From the NCBI GenBank assembly GCA_035063765.1, contig JAPSFT010000002.1, forward strand, positions 62,001 to 126,000: a stretch of DNA of 64,000 nucleotides, written 5' to 3'. Shown here piece after piece: positions 40,872 through 51,380 of this stretch (the stretch's first letter is position 1; each line of letters starts with the position of its first letter). Position numbers and translations under genes: made by a program. The notes beneath the pieces were generated by a model. That model saw only the letters and a program-made list of their open reading frames with translations, was not told the DNA's origin and searched no databases. This stretch comes from Deltaproteobacteria bacterium. Its GTDB lineage: Bacteria; Myxococcota_A; UBA9160; PR03.

Positions 40872-42065
40872 ATGAAACCTTCCTGCGTCGTGCCGGGCTT
40901 CCGCGCGGCGGGCATCCGCTGCGGGATCAAGCGCCGCGGCCCCGACCTGATGCTGATCGCGAGCGAGGTGCCCGCCGCCGCCGCCGGCGTGTTCACGCGC
41001 TCGACGGTGGTGGGCGCGCCGGTGGCGCTGTCGCGCGAGCGGGTGCGGCGCGGGCGCGCGCACGCGGTCGTCGCGAACAGCGGCTGCTCGAACGTGGCGA
41101 TGGGGGCGCGCGGGCTCGCCGACGCGCGGGCGATGAGCGCGGCGGCGGCGCGCGCGCTCGGCTGCGCGCCGGCCGAGGTGCTGGTCGCCTCGACGGGCGT
41201 GATCGGGCAGCCGCTGCCGCTCGCGCGGATCGAGCGCGGGCTCCCGCAGGCCGCGCGGGCGCTGCGTGCCGACGGCCTCCCGGACGCCGCGCGCGCCATC
41301 ATGACGACCGACACGGTGCCCAAGCTCGCCGCCGTGCGCCTGCGCATCGACGGGCGGCCCGTCACCCTGGCCGGCATCGCCAAGGGCGCCGGCATGATCG
41401 AGCCCGACGTCGCCACCATGCTCTCCTTCCTGCTCACCGACGCCGCGGTCGCCCCCCCGCTGCTGCGGCGCCTGCTCCGGCGCGCGGCGAACCGGAGCTA
41501 CAACCGGGTCACGATCGACGGCGAAGGCTCGACCAGCGACACCGTGCTGCTGCTCGCCAACGGGCGCGCCGGGAACCCGCTGCTGCGCGACCCGGCGAGC
41601 GCCGGCGCCGAGCGGCTGGCGGGCGCGCTCGGCGAGCTGTGCGAGGAGCTGGCCCGCGCGATCGCGCGCGACGGCGAGGGCGCGACCCGGCTCGTCACGG
41701 TGCGCATCACCGGCGCGCGCAGCGCGGCGGAGGCGGAGCGGGCCGCCAAGCGCGTAGCCAACTCGGTGCTCGTGAAGACCGCGCTCTTCGGCGGCGACCC
41801 GAACTGGGGCCGCATCCTCCAGACGATCGGCGCCGGCCGCATCGCGATCCGCCTCGCGCGGGCCGAGGTCCGGCTCGGCGGGGTGCCGGTGTTCCGCGCC
41901 GGCGCCTCCACGGGCCCCGCGGCACGGGCCCGGGCGGGGCGCGCGCTGCGCGCCCCGGAGGTCGATGTGGCGGTGGAGCTCGGCGCCGGCCGCCACGCCG
42001 CCACGGTCTGGACCTGCGACCTCTCCTACGACTACGTGCGCATCAACGCCGAGTACACCACCTGA
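40872..42065 (+). CDS. argJ: Bifunctional glutamate N-acetyltransferase / amino-acid acetyltransferase ArgJ
   Basis: A 397-residue protein. The self-cleavage site is visible as GAGMIEPDVATMLSF, where the Thr of ATML becomes the N-terminal nucleophile of the beta chain. Other blocks are ANSGCSNVAMG, VASTGVIGQPLPL and FGGDPNWGRILQTIG. It recycles the acetyl group from N-acetylornithine to glutamate in arginine synthesis. It lies 25 bp after secA, an unusual neighbour. Confidence 0.95.
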   Translation: MKPSCVVPGFRAAGIRCGIKRRGPDLMLIASEVPAAAAGVFTRSTVVGAPVALSRERVRRGRAHAVVANSGCSNVAMGARGLADARAMSAAAARALGCAPAEVLVASTGVIGQPLPLARIERGLPQAARALRADGLPDAARAIMTTDTVPKLAAVRLRIDGRPVTLAGIAKGAGMIEPDVATMLSFLLTDAAVAPPLLRRLLRRAANRSYNRVTIDGEGSTSDTVLLLANGRAGNPLLRDPASAGAERLAGALGELCEELARAIARDGEGATRLVTVRITGARSAAEAERAAKRVANSVLVKTALFGGDPNWGRILQTIGAGRIAIRLARAEVRLGGVPVFRAGASTGPAARARAGRALRAPEVDVAVELGAGRHAATVWTCDLSYDYVRINAEYTT

Positions 42066-42091
42066 GGCCAACCCTTCGATTTCGCCCGGGT

Positions 42092-42121
42092 TTGACGCTC
42101 GGCCACCCGCTCTGCTATCCG
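42092..42121 (+). promoter_or_regulatory. Predicted promoter of the rpsB-tsf operon
   Basis: TTGACG at 42092 and TATCCG at 42116 with an 18-bp spacer. The leader to the rpsB start is about 155 nt, long enough for translational feedback by S2, but no structured element is recognised. Confidence 0.5.
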
Positions 42122-42281
42122 AAGGCCACTTCACACGCTCCGGTTCGCCCGAGCGGTGCTGCCGGTCCCCGCGGAGGACACGTCCCCCGCGGCCGGCGGG
42201 GTCGGGCGTTGCCACCGGGCGGACGGCGCGGCCGTCCGCCGGCGGGGCCGGCGCGGAGGACGAACCGCAAAGGAGATCCGC

Positions 42282-43319
42282 ATGGCGGAGAGCACTCCGC
42301 CGGGCGCGGTGACGCCCGGCTCCCACCCGAGCCCCGACCCGAATCCCCTCCCGAGCCCGGCCGCCGCTCCCTCGGAGATGGCCGCCGCGATGGCCGACGG
42401 CCTCCAGGTGGCCCCGCTCAGCGTGCGCTCGCTGCTCGAGGCGGGGGCCCACTTCGGGCACCAGACCCATCGCTGGAACCCGCGCATGAAGCCGTTCATC
42501 TTCGGCGAGCGCAACGGGGTCCACATCCTCGACCTCGACCAGACCCTCGAGCGCTTCCGCGAGGCGCTCGAGTTCGTGCGCGAGACGGCGGCCGAGGGTG
42601 GCAAGGTGCTCTTCGTCGGCACCAAGCGGCAGGCGGCGCCGTCGGTGCAGACCGAGGCGGGTCGCGCGAGCCAGCTCTTCGTGAACAACCGCTGGCTCGG
42701 CGGCACGCTCACCAACTTCCGTACCGTCCGCAAATCGCTCGACCGCTTCAAGGAGCTGCTCGAGATCCTCGGCAGCGAGGAGCAGTCCGCCGAGCTCAGC
42801 AAGAAGGAGCGCTCGCGGATCTCGCGCGAGGCGGACCGCCATCGCAAGGGCCTCGACGGCCTGCGCGAGATGAACCGGCTGCCCGCCGCGATGTTCGTCG
42901 TCGACGTGAAGCGCGAGCACATCGCGGTGTCGGAGGCACAGCGCCTCGGCATCCCGATCGTCGCGGTGGTGGACAGCAACTGCGACCCGGACGGGATCGA
43001 CTTCGTGATCCCCGGCAACGACGACGCGACCCGGGCGATCCAGCTCTATTGCCACCACGTGGCGGAGGCCTGTCTCGAGGGCGCCCAGCTCCACGAGGAG
43101 CGGGTGCGCTCGGAGGCCAGTGCGGACTCGGGCGCCCGGCGCGCCGAGGAGGGTGCGGGGCCGGCGACCGGACGCGTGGTCGTGGAGATCAAGCAGCCGC
43201 CGCGGCGCGGGCGCGGCGCCGGCCGCGGCGGGCGCGGCGGCACGCGCAGCGCCGGCGGCGAGCGCAGCGAGAGCGGCACCGCGTCGGCCGGTGGAACCAG
43301 CGAGAGCGACGGCGCCTAG
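42282..43319 (+). CDS. rpsB: 30S ribosomal protein S2, with terminal extensions
   Basis: The core begins at SVRSLLEAGAHFGHQTHRWN and includes NRWLGGTLTNFRTVRKS and PDGIDFVIPGNDDATRAIQL, all typical of S2. The protein is 345 residues against about 240-260 usually. About 47 residues of Pro/Ala-rich sequence precede the core, and a C-terminal tail rich in Arg-Gly and Ser follows (RGRGAGRGGRGGTRS). The perfect AAAGGAG upstream of ATG 42282 supports the long N-terminus. It heads the rpsB-tsf-pyrH-frr order. Confidence 0.95.
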   Translation: MAESTPPGAVTPGSHPSPDPNPLPSPAAAPSEMAAAMADGLQVAPLSVRSLLEAGAHFGHQTHRWNPRMKPFIFGERNGVHILDLDQTLERFREALEFVRETAAEGGKVLFVGTKRQAAPSVQTEAGRASQLFVNNRWLGGTLTNFRTVRKSLDRFKELLEILGSEEQSAELSKKERSRISREADRHRKGLDGLREMNRLPAAMFVVDVKREHIAVSEAQRLGIPIVAVVDSNCDPDGIDFVIPGNDDATRAIQLYCHHVAEACLEGAQLHEERVRSEASADSGARRAEEGAGPATGRVVVEIKQPPRRGRGAGRGGRGGTRSAGGERSESGTASAGGTSESDGA

Positions 43320-43415
43320 CCGCGCGGGCCCTCCGAGCCCACCGGGCGCGAGCCCTCTGGCGCATCGGGGGGAAACCCGCGGGCTCGCCGGCGGAGCCAA
43401 CGAGGAGAACGGAGC

Positions 43416-44288
43416 GTGGCGGAGATCTCGGCGGCGGCGGTGAAGGACCTGCGGGACCGGACCGGCGCGGGCATGATGGACTGCAAGAAGGCCCTGGCGG
43501 ACGCAGCGGGCGACCTCGAGAAGGCGACCACCCTGCTGCGCGAGCGCGGGCTCGCGAAGGCGGCCAAGCGCGAGGGCCGCGAGACGGCCGAGGGCACCGT
43601 GGCGCTGGCGCTCGCGGGCGAGGCCGGCGCGCTCGTCGAGCTCGGCTGCGAGACCGACTTCGTGGCGCGCACCGACGACTTCCAGCGCATCGCGCGTGGG
43701 GTGGCCGAGGCGGCCGCGCGCGACGCCGGGGCCGGCACGGTCGAGGGCCTGTCGGCCGCGGCGCTGGAGGGGGAGACGGTGGCGGCACGGATCGCCGCCG
43801 CCGCCGGCAAGCTCGGAGAGAACGTGGTGCTCAAGCGGGTCGCGCGGCTCGCCGTACCGGGTGGGCTCGTGGGCGGCTACGTGCACGCGGGCGGCAAGCT
43901 CGGGGTCCTGGTGGGTCTCGCCACCGCGGCGCGCGGTGCGGGTGCCGAGGCGCTCGCCAAGGACGTCGCCATGCACGTGGCGGCGGCCGATCCCTCGCCG
44001 GTCGCGGTCGACCGCGCCGGCGTGCCGGCCGATCTGGTGCAGCGCGAGCGCGAGCTGTTCATGAAGCAGGCCGCCCAGAGCGGCAAGCCCGAGAAGGTGA
44101 TCGACAAGATCGTCGAGGGCCGGGTCAACAAGTTCTACGCGGAGGTGGTGCTGCTCGAGCAGCCCTTCGTGAAGGACCCCGACCGGACGATCCGGGAGCT
44201 GCTCGAGCGCAGCGGCAAGGAGCTCGGGGGACCGGTGGCCGTGACCGCCTTCGTGCGGTTCCGGCTGGGGGCGGACGGCCATTCCTGA
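43416..44288 (+). CDS. tsf: Elongation factor Ts
   Basis: A 290-residue nucleotide exchange factor for EF-Tu. The N-terminal [14 protein letters not shown]-type motif (here [16 protein letters not shown]) and the core [15 protein letters not shown] are diagnostic. It starts at GTG 43416 with GAGGAG nearby, 96 bp after rpsB, and precedes pyrH. Confidence 0.96.
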   Translation: MAEISAAAVKDLRDRTGAGMMDCKKALADAAGDLEKATTLLRERGLAKAAKREGRETAEGTVALALAGEAGALVELGCETDFVARTDDFQRIARGVAEAAARDAGAGTVEGLSAAALEGETVAARIAAAAGKLGENVVLKRVARLAVPGGLVGGYVHAGGKLGVLVGLATAARGAGAEALAKDVAMHVAAADPSPVAVDRAGVPADLVQRERELFMKQAAQSGKPEKVIDKIVEGRVNKFYAEVVLLEQPFVKDPDRTIRELLERSGKELGGPVAVTAFVRFRLGADGHS

Positions 44289-44319
44289 CGGGGACGGCAA
44301 GGCGGCCCATCGCCGGATC

Positions 44320-45012
44320 GTGATCAAGCTCTCCGGCGAGGGCCTCGCCGGCGAGAACGGCTTCGGGATCGCCCCGGGCGTGATCCGGGGCATCGCCGAG
44401 GAGATCCGCGACGTCCACGCGCTCGGCGTCGAGATCGCGATCGTGATCGGCGGCGGCAACATCATCCGCGGCGTGTCGGCGGCCTCGCAGGGCATGGACC
44501 GCGCCACCGCCGACTACATGGGCATGCTGGCCGGCGTCATCAACGGCGTGGCGCTCCAGGACGCCCTCGAGCGCGCCGGGGAGGTCCCGACCCGGGTGCT
44601 CTCCGCGCTCGAGATCCAGGAGGTGGCGGAGCCCTACATCCGCCGCCGCGCGATCCGGCACCTCGAGAAGGGCCGCATCGTGATCTTCGCGGCCGGCACC
44701 GGCAACCCCTACTTCACGACCGACACCGCGGCCGCCCTGCGCGCGGCCGAGGTCCACGCCGACCTCATCATGAAGGCGACCCGGGTCGACGGCGTGTACA
44801 GCGCCGACCCCGAGAAGGACGCCGCCGCGACGCGCTACGAGCGGCTCTCCTTCGAGGAGGCGATCCAGCGCAACCTGCAGTTCATGGACCAGACCGCGAT
44901 CCAGCTCTGTCGCGAGAACCGGGTGCCGATCGTGGTGTTCGACATGACCGTGCCCGGCAACATCCGCAAGGTCGTGTGCGGCGAGCGCGTGGGCACGCGC
45001 GTCGGCGACTAG
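44320..45012 (+). CDS. pyrH: UMP kinase
   Basis: The 230-residue protein belongs to the bacterial hexameric UMP kinases: [25 protein letters not shown], and [20 protein letters not shown]. It phosphorylates UMP to UDP. The only standard in-frame start is GTG 44320, which falls within the first conserved strand (RIVIKLSGE); homologues have 5-15 residues before it. Translation may begin upstream at a rare start (ATT 44281), or the N-terminus is really short. Confidence 0.93.
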   Translation: MIKLSGEGLAGENGFGIAPGVIRGIAEEIRDVHALGVEIAIVIGGGNIIRGVSAASQGMDRATADYMGMLAGVINGVALQDALERAGEVPTRVLSALEIQEVAEPYIRRRAIRHLEKGRIVIFAAGTGNPYFTTDTAAALRAAEVHADLIMKATRVDGVYSADPEKDAAATRYERLSFEEAIQRNLQFMDQTAIQLCRENRVPIVVFDMTVPGNIRKVVCGERVGTRVGD

Positions 45013-45025
45013 GAGGGGAGCAGCG

Positions 45026-45592
45026 ATGGCCGGTGGCGTCGAAGGCGTGATCGCGCACGCGAAGGACGAGATGGAGAAGTCGGTCCATCACCTGAAGGAG
45101 GACCTGCGCAAGGTCCGTACCGGGCGCGCCAACCCGGCGCTCCTCGACGGGATCCGGGTGGACTACTACGGCACGCCCACGCCGCTCAACAAGCTCGCGA
45201 ACCTGAGCGCGCCCGACCCCCGCACGATCGTGATCTCGCCCTTCGACCGCGGCGTGCTGTCGGCGATCGAGAAGGCGATCCAGGCCTCGGACCTGGGACT
45301 CTCGCCGAACAACGACGGCAAGCTGATCCGCTGCCCCGTGCCGCCGCTCACCGAGCAGCGGCGCAAGGAGCTGGTGAAGCTCGTCAAGAAGACCTCCGAG
45401 CACCACAAGCTCGGCGTGCGCGAGGCGCGCCGGGAGGCGCTCGCGGCGCTCAAGCAGCTGGAGGCGGACGGGGATCTGCCGAGCGACGACCGGGCGCGGG
45501 CCGAGAAGCGGGTCCAGGGCCTGACCGACGACTTCGTGAAGCAGATCGACGGACAGGCCGACCAGAAGGAGCAGGAGATCCTGCAGGTCTGA
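45026..45592 (+). CDS. frr: Ribosome recycling factor
   Basis: The 188-residue protein has [20 protein letters not shown] and the helical end [16 protein letters not shown]. With EF-G it splits post-termination ribosomes. It is 13 bp after pyrH with AGGAGGGGAG-like ribosome-binding sequence, and 11 bp before uppS. Confidence 0.97.
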   Translation: MAGGVEGVIAHAKDEMEKSVHHLKEDLRKVRTGRANPALLDGIRVDYYGTPTPLNKLANLSAPDPRTIVISPFDRGVLSAIEKAIQASDLGLSPNNDGKLIRCPVPPLTEQRRKELVKLVKKTSEHHKLGVREARREALAALKQLEADGDLPSDDRARAEKRVQGLTDDFVKQIDGQADQKEQEILQV

Positions 45593-45603
45593 CGGGGCGC
45601 ACC

Positions 45604-46362
45604 ATGCAGGAAGAGCGCATTCGACCCGACGCCGTTCCGCGTCACGTGGCCATCATCATGGATGGCAACGGACGTTGGGCCGAGCGCCGCGGACTCGATC
45701 GCATCGAGGGCCACCGGGCGGGCATCGAATCGGTGCGCGCCGTGGTCCGCGCAGCCCACGAGCTCGGCGTCGGCCAGCTCACCCTGTACGCGTTCTCGAC
45801 CGAGAACTGGAACCGCCCGAAGGGCGAGGTCGACGCGCTGATGGGGCTCCTCGAGCACTACCTCGACGCCGAGCTCGCCGAGCTCCAGCGCAACCGCATC
45901 CGCCTGCGCGCCATGGGCCGGCTCGAGCGGCTCCCGGCGTCCGTGCGGGCGAAGCTCGACCATGCGATCTGCAGCACCCGCGACAACAGCGAGATGGTGG
46001 TGCTCTTCGCACTCTCCTACGGAGGCCGCACGGAGATCGTCGACGCCGCGCGCCGGATCGCCCGCGAGGCCGAGCAGGGCAAGCTCGACCCCGAGCAGAT
46101 CGACGAGAAGGTGTTCGCAGCCTATCTCTACCAGCCGGACCTGCCCGAGCCGGACCTGCTGATCCGCACCGGCGGCGAGTCGCGCATCTCGAACTTCCTG
46201 CTCTGGCAGATCGCCTACTCCGAGATCCACGTGACGGACGTGATGTGGCCGGACTTCCGCAAGAACGACCTGGTCGAGGCGATCCTCTCCTACCAGAACC
46301 GCGAGCGGCGCTACGGGCTCACCTCGGCGCAGGTGCGCCGCGACGGCGGGGGCGAGCCGTGA
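45604..46362 (+). CDS. uppS: Undecaprenyl diphosphate synthase
   Basis: A 252-residue cis-prenyltransferase with [20 protein letters not shown] (catalytic Asp), [10 protein letters not shown] and [20 protein letters not shown]. It makes the C55 carrier for peptidoglycan. Its stop overlaps the dxr start. The cdsA gene usually found between uppS and dxr is absent. Confidence 0.96.
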   Translation: MQEERIRPDAVPRHVAIIMDGNGRWAERRGLDRIEGHRAGIESVRAVVRAAHELGVGQLTLYAFSTENWNRPKGEVDALMGLLEHYLDAELAELQRNRIRLRAMGRLERLPASVRAKLDHAICSTRDNSEMVVLFALSYGGRTEIVDAARRIAREAEQGKLDPEQIDEKVFAAYLYQPDLPEPDLLIRTGGESRISNFLLWQIAYSEIHVTDVMWPDFRKNDLVEAILSYQNRERRYGLTSAQVRRDGGGEP

Positions 46363-47558
46363 AGCGGCTCGTGGTCCTCGGTGCGACCGGCAGCATCGGC
46401 GAGCGGACGCTGGCCGTGGCGGAGGCGTTCCCGGAGCGCTTCCGCGTGAGCGCCCTTGCCGCGGGTCGCCGGGTCGGGAAGCTCGCCGAGCAGGTGCGCC
46501 GGCTGCGGCCCGAGCTCGTGGCAGTGGCCGACGCCGAGGCGGCCGGCGCGCTGCGCGCAGCGCTCGGCGCCGAGGCGCCGAAGATCGAGTGGGGCGAGGC
46601 GGGCCTCGAGGCGGTCGCCGTCCATGACGCGGACCTGGTGATGTCGGCGCTGGTAGGCGCCGTCGGGCTGCGCCCGACGCTCGCGGCGATCCACGCCGGC
46701 CGCGACGTCGCGCTCGCCAACAAGGAGGTGCTGGTGATGGCCGGCGCGCTGGTGCTGCGCGAGGCACGGGCGCGCGGCGTACGCCTGCTGCCCGTCGACA
46801 GCGAGCACAGCGCGATCTTCCAGGCGCTGGCCGGCCAGCGCCGCGAGGACCTGCGCCGGATCGTGCTGACCGCCTCCGGGGGGCCGTTCCGCACCTGGCC
46901 CGCCGCCCGCATCGCGGCCGCCGGCGTCGAGCAGGCGCTCGCCCACCCGAACTGGACGATGGGCCCGAAGATCAGCATCGATTCGGCGACGCTCATGAAC
47001 AAGGGGCTCGAGGTGATCGAGGCGCGCTGGCTCTTCGACCTGCCGCCCGAGCGGGTGGACGTGGTCGTGCACCCGCAGTCGGTCGTGCACTCCCTGGTCG
47101 AGATGAACGACGGATCCTGGCTCGCCCAGCTCGGGGTGCCCGACATGCGGGCCCCGATCGCGGTCGCGCTCGCGTGGCCCGAGCGCCTGCCGCTGCTCGA
47201 CGCGGGCGGCCCGCTGGCCGATCTCGCGCGCCTCGACCTGGCGGCGGCCGCGCGTCTCGACTTCGAGGCGCCGGACCGCGAGCGCTTCCCGTGCCTCGGC
47301 CTCGCCTACGCGGCGCTCGCCGCCGGCGAGGCCGCACCGGCCGTGCTGAACGCCGCCAACGAGGCGGCGGTCGCCGCCTTCCTGGCCGGCCGGATCGCCT
47401 TTCCCGAGATCGCCGCCACCAACGCGGCCCTCCTCGAGGCGTACGGCGCCCGCTCGAGCGGCGGGGCGCTGCGCGACGTCGGCGACGTGCTCGAGGCCGA
47501 TGCCTGGGCCCGCGCCCGCGCCCGCGAACGCCTTGGTGCAGGAGAGCCCCCCGGATGA
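46359..47558 (+). CDS. dxr: 1-deoxy-D-xylulose 5-phosphate reductoisomerase
   Basis: The 399-residue enzyme of the MEP isoprenoid pathway shows the NADPH motif [15 protein letters not shown], the metal site [13 protein letters not shown] and the loop [20 protein letters not shown]. It converts DXP to MEP. The GTG start overlaps the uppS stop, and the stop overlaps the rseP start (ATGA). Confidence 0.96.
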   Translation: MKRLVVLGATGSIGERTLAVAEAFPERFRVSALAAGRRVGKLAEQVRRLRPELVAVADAEAAGALRAALGAEAPKIEWGEAGLEAVAVHDADLVMSALVGAVGLRPTLAAIHAGRDVALANKEVLVMAGALVLREARARGVRLLPVDSEHSAIFQALAGQRREDLRRIVLTASGGPFRTWPAARIAAAGVEQALAHPNWTMGPKISIDSATLMNKGLEVIEARWLFDLPPERVDVVVHPQSVVHSLVEMNDGSWLAQLGVPDMRAPIAVALAWPERLPLLDAGGPLADLARLDLAAAARLDFEAPDRERFPCLGLAYAALAAGEAAPAVLNAANEAAVAAFLAGRIAFPEIAATNAALLEAYGARSSGGALRDVGDVLEADAWARARARERLGAGEPPG

Positions 47559-49249
47559 CCGCGCTCAGCTTCGTCTTCGCCTTCGTCCTCATGCTGGGCG
47601 TGCTGATCTTCGTGCACGAGCTCGGCCACTTCCTCGTGGCAAAGCTCTTCGACGTGAAGGTGCTGCGCTTCTCGCTCGGCTTCGGCCCGCCGATCGGCAT
47701 CGGGCCCTGGAAGCTGGCCTTCCGGCGCGGCGAGACCGAGTACCTGGCCGCGTGGTTCCCGCTCGGCGGCTTCGTCAAGATGGTCGGCGAGAGCCCCGAC
47801 CCCGGCGGCGAGGAGGGCGAGGGCGAGGAGGTGCTCGCACCGGGCGAGGAGCATCGCGCCTTCAACCGCAAGCCGGTCTGGCAGCGGCTCCTGATCCTGT
47901 TCGCAGGCCCGGCGATGAACCTGCTCCTCCCGGTGCTGATCTTCGCGACGGTGCTGCTGATCGGCATGCCCCGTCCGGCGGCGGTCGTCGGGACGGTGGA
48001 GGCCGCCTCGCCCGCCGAGCGCGCGGGCATCCAGGTGGGCGACCGCGTGCTCGCGATCGCGGGCGAGCCGGTGCGCTGGTGGGACGGCGTCGAGGAGGCG
48101 GTCCGTACCCGCGCCGGCGAGACCGTGGCGGTCGAGCTCGAGCGCGGCGGCGAGACGATCGAGCTGGCGCTGCCGATCGAGGCGCGCTCGGGGCTCGACG
48201 AGTACGGCAGCTCGGCGCAGGTGGGCTTCGCCGGGCTCGGCCACCTGCGGATGGCCCCCGTGCTCGGGATCCCGGGCGCCGATGCGCCCGCCACGCGCGC
48301 CGGGCTGCGCAGCGGCGACCGCGTCGAGAGCGTGGACGGCGAGCCCGTGGAGGACTGGAGCCAGCTCGCCTCCCGCTATGCGCAGGCGCGGAGCGAGGCG
48401 CGGCTCGAGGTCGAGCGGGCGGGTCCGCCCGACGCCGAGCCGGAGCGGATCGAGCTGCGCGTGCCCGCGCTCGGGAGCCTCGACGCGCTCGGCGTGGTGC
48501 CGGCGACCGTGCTGGTAGCGCAGATCTCGCCGGACTCTCCCGCCGAGCGCGCCGGGCTCCAGCCTGGAGACCTGATCGTCGCGGTGGACGGGCGCCCGGT
48601 CGGGAGCTTCGCGTCGTTCTCGGAGCTGGTGCGCGCGAGCAACGGCCGCCCGCTCGAGATCGTCACCGCGCGCGCCGGCGAGCGCCGCGAGCTGCGCATC
48701 GCGCCCGAGCGCAAGGAGGCCGACACGGGCCTCGGCATTCCCGAGGAGCGCTGGCTGATCGGGATCACCGCCCAGGCGGCCGCGGTACAGGGCACGATGG
48801 GCGTGGACCGCGTGACGAACCCGCTCGGCGCGATCGCACGCGCCGCCGGCATGACCGCGGACCTGACGCGGACCTTCCTGGGCGGCTTCTCGCGCATCGT
48901 GACGGGCGAGGTCTCGCGCAAGCAGCTCGCGGGCCCGATCGGGATCGCCGAGATCGCGCACAGCGCCTTCGAGCGCGGGTGGCAGGCGTACCTCTCGACC
49001 CTGGTCCTGATCAGCATCAACCTCGCCATCCTGAACCTGCTCCCGATCCCCATGCTCGACGGCGGCCAGGCGCTGCTGATCGCGGTCGAAGGGGTCAAGC
49101 GCTCGCCGCTCTCCCTGCGCACGCGCGAGCTCGTGCAGCAGGTCGGGATCACCTTCCTGGTGATGCTGATGGCGCTGGCGTTCTGGAACGACCTCTCCCG
49201 CCACTGGCGGACCTTCGTCGACTGGGTGCGCCAGAGCGCTGGGCTCTGA
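47555..49249 (+). CDS. rseP: Site-2 zinc metalloprotease RseP, three PDZ domains
   Basis: A 564-residue inner-membrane protease: zinc motif HELGH in the first span and [20 protein letters not shown] near the end. Between them I count three PDZ-like modules ([38 protein letters not shown] and [20 protein letters not shown]) where most RseP proteins have one or two, which explains the extra length. It cleaves membrane-bound regulators such as anti-sigma factors. Confidence 0.93.
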   Translation: MTALSFVFAFVLMLGVLIFVHELGHFLVAKLFDVKVLRFSLGFGPPIGIGPWKLAFRRGETEYLAAWFPLGGFVKMVGESPDPGGEEGEGEEVLAPGEEHRAFNRKPVWQRLLILFAGPAMNLLLPVLIFATVLLIGMPRPAAVVGTVEAASPAERAGIQVGDRVLAIAGEPVRWWDGVEEAVRTRAGETVAVELERGGETIELALPIEARSGLDEYGSSAQVGFAGLGHLRMAPVLGIPGADAPATRAGLRSGDRVESVDGEPVEDWSQLASRYAQARSEARLEVERAGPPDAEPERIELRVPALGSLDALGVVPATVLVAQISPDSPAERAGLQPGDLIVAVDGRPVGSFASFSELVRASNGRPLEIVTARAGERRELRIAPERKEADTGLGIPEERWLIGITAQAAAVQGTMGVDRVTNPLGAIARAAGMTADLTRTFLGGFSRIVTGEVSRKQLAGPIGIAEIAHSAFERGWQAYLSTLVLISINLAILNLLPIPMLDGGQALLIAVEGVKRSPLSLRTRELVQQVGITFLVMLMALAFWNDLSRHWRTFVDWVRQSAGL

Positions 49250-49254
49250 GCGCG

Positions 49255-49986
49255 TTGCGCGACGCTCCCCCCTGGCTGCTCGCGATCGAGTCGGCGAGCG
49301 AGCGCGCGAGCGTGGCGCTCCTGCGCGACGGTGAGGTCGTGGGCGCGGATCCGGCGCCGCCGGGTCGGCCCGCCTCCGAGACCCTCTTGCCGGCGGTGCT
49401 GGCGCTGCTCGAGTCGCACGGGCTCGCGCCCGGCGCGCTCGGGGGGATCGCGGTCTCGATCGGGCCCGGCTCGTTCACGGGCCTGCGCGTCGGTGCCGCC
49501 ACGGCGAAGGGGCTCGCCTTCGGCAGGAACGCGGGCCTGGCGGCCGTTCCGACCCTCGCCGCGCTCGCCGCGAAGGGGGTGGCGCTGGCGGGGCCGGCCG
49601 CGCCGCCCGAGGTCGTGGCCGTCCTCGACGCCCGGCGCGGCGAGCTCTACGCCGCGGCCCAGCGCGGCGGCGATCCGCTCGCGAGGCCGCTCTGGGGCCC
49701 GCTCGTGATCGGGATCGAGGCGCTCGCGGCGCGGCTCGCCGCTGCGCCGGGACCGCTCCTCGTGGTGGGCGAAGGCGCGGACGCGGTGGCCGCCGCGCTC
49801 GGGACCGACCGGGTGCGCTGCCTGCCGCTCGCGCCCGACGCCGCGTGGGTAGGCCGGCTCGGCGTGCGGCTGCTCGCCGCCGGCGAGGGGCTGGCCGCCG
49901 CCGACCTCACGCCTGCCTACGTACGGCGTGCCGAGGCGGAGGTGCGCCGCCTCGGCCTCTCGGCGGAGCCCTGGGACGTGCTTTGA
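49255..49986 (+). CDS. tsaB: tRNA N6-threonylcarbamoyladenosine biosynthesis protein TsaB
   Basis: The 243-residue protein has the TsaB actin-like fold: LLAIESASERASVALL, SIGPGSFTGLRVGAATAKGL and VVAVLDARRGELYAA. It is the scaffold partner of TsaD in making t6A at position 37 of ANN-decoding tRNAs. The TTG start is 5 bp after rseP. Confidence 0.92.
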   Translation: MRDAPPWLLAIESASERASVALLRDGEVVGADPAPPGRPASETLLPAVLALLESHGLAPGALGGIAVSIGPGSFTGLRVGAATAKGLAFGRNAGLAAVPTLAALAAKGVALAGPAAPPEVVAVLDARRGELYAAAQRGGDPLARPLWGPLVIGIEALAARLAAAPGPLLVVGEGADAVAAALGTDRVRCLPLAPDAAWVGRLGVRLLAAGEGLAAADLTPAYVRRAEAEVRRLGLSAEPWDVL

Positions 49987-50011
49987 CACCGCCGGGGACC
50001 TCTCGTAACTT
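49983..50011 (+). promoter_or_regulatory. Possible promoter of the DUF465-ilvC region
   Basis: TTGACA at 49983 and TAACTT at 50006 with a 17-bp spacer, just after tsaB and 13 bp before the DUF465 start codon. Confidence 0.45.
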
Positions 50012-50024
50012 GGCGCCGATTCTC

Positions 50025-50252
50025 ATGGAGCCGCGAGACCTCGCGCTGATCGAGCGTCTCCTGCCCGCACATCCCGAGCTGCGGGGCCTCTGGGAGGAGC
50101 ACCTGCGCCTCGATCGGGAGCTCGAGGAGCTCCACGACCGCCGCTTCCTGACTTCCGAGGAAGAGGCCCGCCGGCAGGAGCTGCGCAAGACCAAGCTCGC
50201 CGGGCGCGACCGCATCGAGGCGATCCTGCGCGATCATCGGGCGAGCCCCTGA
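50025..50252 (+). CDS. DUF465/YdcH-like small helical protein
   Basis: The 75-residue protein is almost wholly helical and charged: LRGLWEEHLRLDRELEELHD, RRFLTSEEEARRQELRKTKL and RDRIEAILRDH. This is the pattern of DUF465 (YdcH), a small coiled-coil family of unknown function. It sits 96 bp before ilvC. Confidence 0.85.
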   Translation: MEPRDLALIERLLPAHPELRGLWEEHLRLDRELEELHDRRFLTSEEEARRQELRKTKLAGRDRIEAILRDHRASP

Positions 50253-50348
50253 GCAGCCGTCCCGAGCGGAACGAGGGCCGACCCGGGGCACGGCGGACCT
50301 CGCCCGGACCCAGCGAATCCCCAACCCCAACGGAGACCCGACCCGGCC

Positions 50349-51371
50349 ATGGACCTGCGCATCTTCTACGACAAGGACGCCGACCTCGACCGGCTGGCCG
50401 GCAAGACCGTGGCCGTGATCGGATACGGGAGCCAGGGCCACGCCCACGCACTGAACCTGCGGGACTCCGGGGTGAACGTCGTCGTCGGCCTGCGCAAGGA
50501 CTCGGGCTCGCGGCGCAAGGCCGAGGCCAACGGCCTGCGCGTCGTCGAGCCCGCCGAGGCCGCGCGCCTCGCCGACGTGGTGATGCTCGTGGTCCCCGAC
50601 GAGACGGCCGCGCAGATCTACCGCGAGGAGATCGAGCCCGGGCTCGTGCCGGGCAACCACCTGGCCGTCGCGCACGGCTTCAACATCCACTTCCGCCAGA
50701 TCGTGGCGCCCGAGGGCGTGTCGGTCTGGATGGTGGCGCCGAAGGGCCCGGGCCACACCGTGCGCGGCCACTACGCAGAGGGCAAGGGCGTACCGTGCCT
50801 GGTGGCGGTGCACCAGGACCCGAACGGCGACGCGCTGCCGACCGCCCTCGCCTACGCGAAGGCGATCGGCGGCGGGCGGGCGGGCATCCTCGAGACCAGC
50901 TTCCGCGAGGAGACCGAGACCGACCTGTTCGGCGAGCAGTCGGTGCTCTGCGGCGGGCTCACCGCCCTGATGCAGGCCGGCTACGAGACCCTCGTCGAGG
51001 CCGGCTACGCGCCCGAGATGGCCTACTTCGAGTGCATCCACGAGGTCAAGCTGATCGTCGACCTGATCTACGAGGGCGGCATCGCGAACATGCGCTACTC
51101 GGTGTCGAACACCGCCGAGTACGGCGACCTCACGCGCGGCCCGCGGCTCATCGACGAGAGCGTGAAGCAGCGCATGAAGCAGGTGCTCGAGGAGATCCAG
51201 ACCGGCCGCTTCGCGGGGGAGTTCATCCTCGAGAACCGCGCCGGCAAGCCCAGCTTCGAGGCCCTGCGCCGGCGCGGCGCCGAGCATCCCATGGAGCAGG
51301 TCGGCGCGCGGCTGCGCGGCCTCATGCCCTGGCTCCAGGAGAAGCGGCTGGTCGACCGCGCGAAGAACTGA
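50349..51371 (+). CDS. ilvC: Ketol-acid reductoisomerase
   Basis: The 340-residue class I enzyme has the NADPH motif [31 protein letters not shown] and [19 protein letters not shown]. It converts acetolactate or acetohydroxybutyrate to the dihydroxy acid in valine and isoleucine synthesis. It starts the ilvC-psd-pssA-leuA-leuB run. Confidence 0.97.
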   Translation: MDLRIFYDKDADLDRLAGKTVAVIGYGSQGHAHALNLRDSGVNVVVGLRKDSGSRRKAEANGLRVVEPAEAARLADVVMLVVPDETAAQIYREEIEPGLVPGNHLAVAHGFNIHFRQIVAPEGVSVWMVAPKGPGHTVRGHYAEGKGVPCLVAVHQDPNGDALPTALAYAKAIGGGRAGILETSFREETETDLFGEQSVLCGGLTALMQAGYETLVEAGYAPEMAYFECIHEVKLIVDLIYEGGIANMRYSVSNTAEYGDLTRGPRLIDESVKQRMKQVLEEIQTGRFAGEFILENRAGKPSFEALRRRGAEHPMEQVGARLRGLMPWLQEKRLVDRAKN

Positions 51372-51380
51372 GGCACGGCC

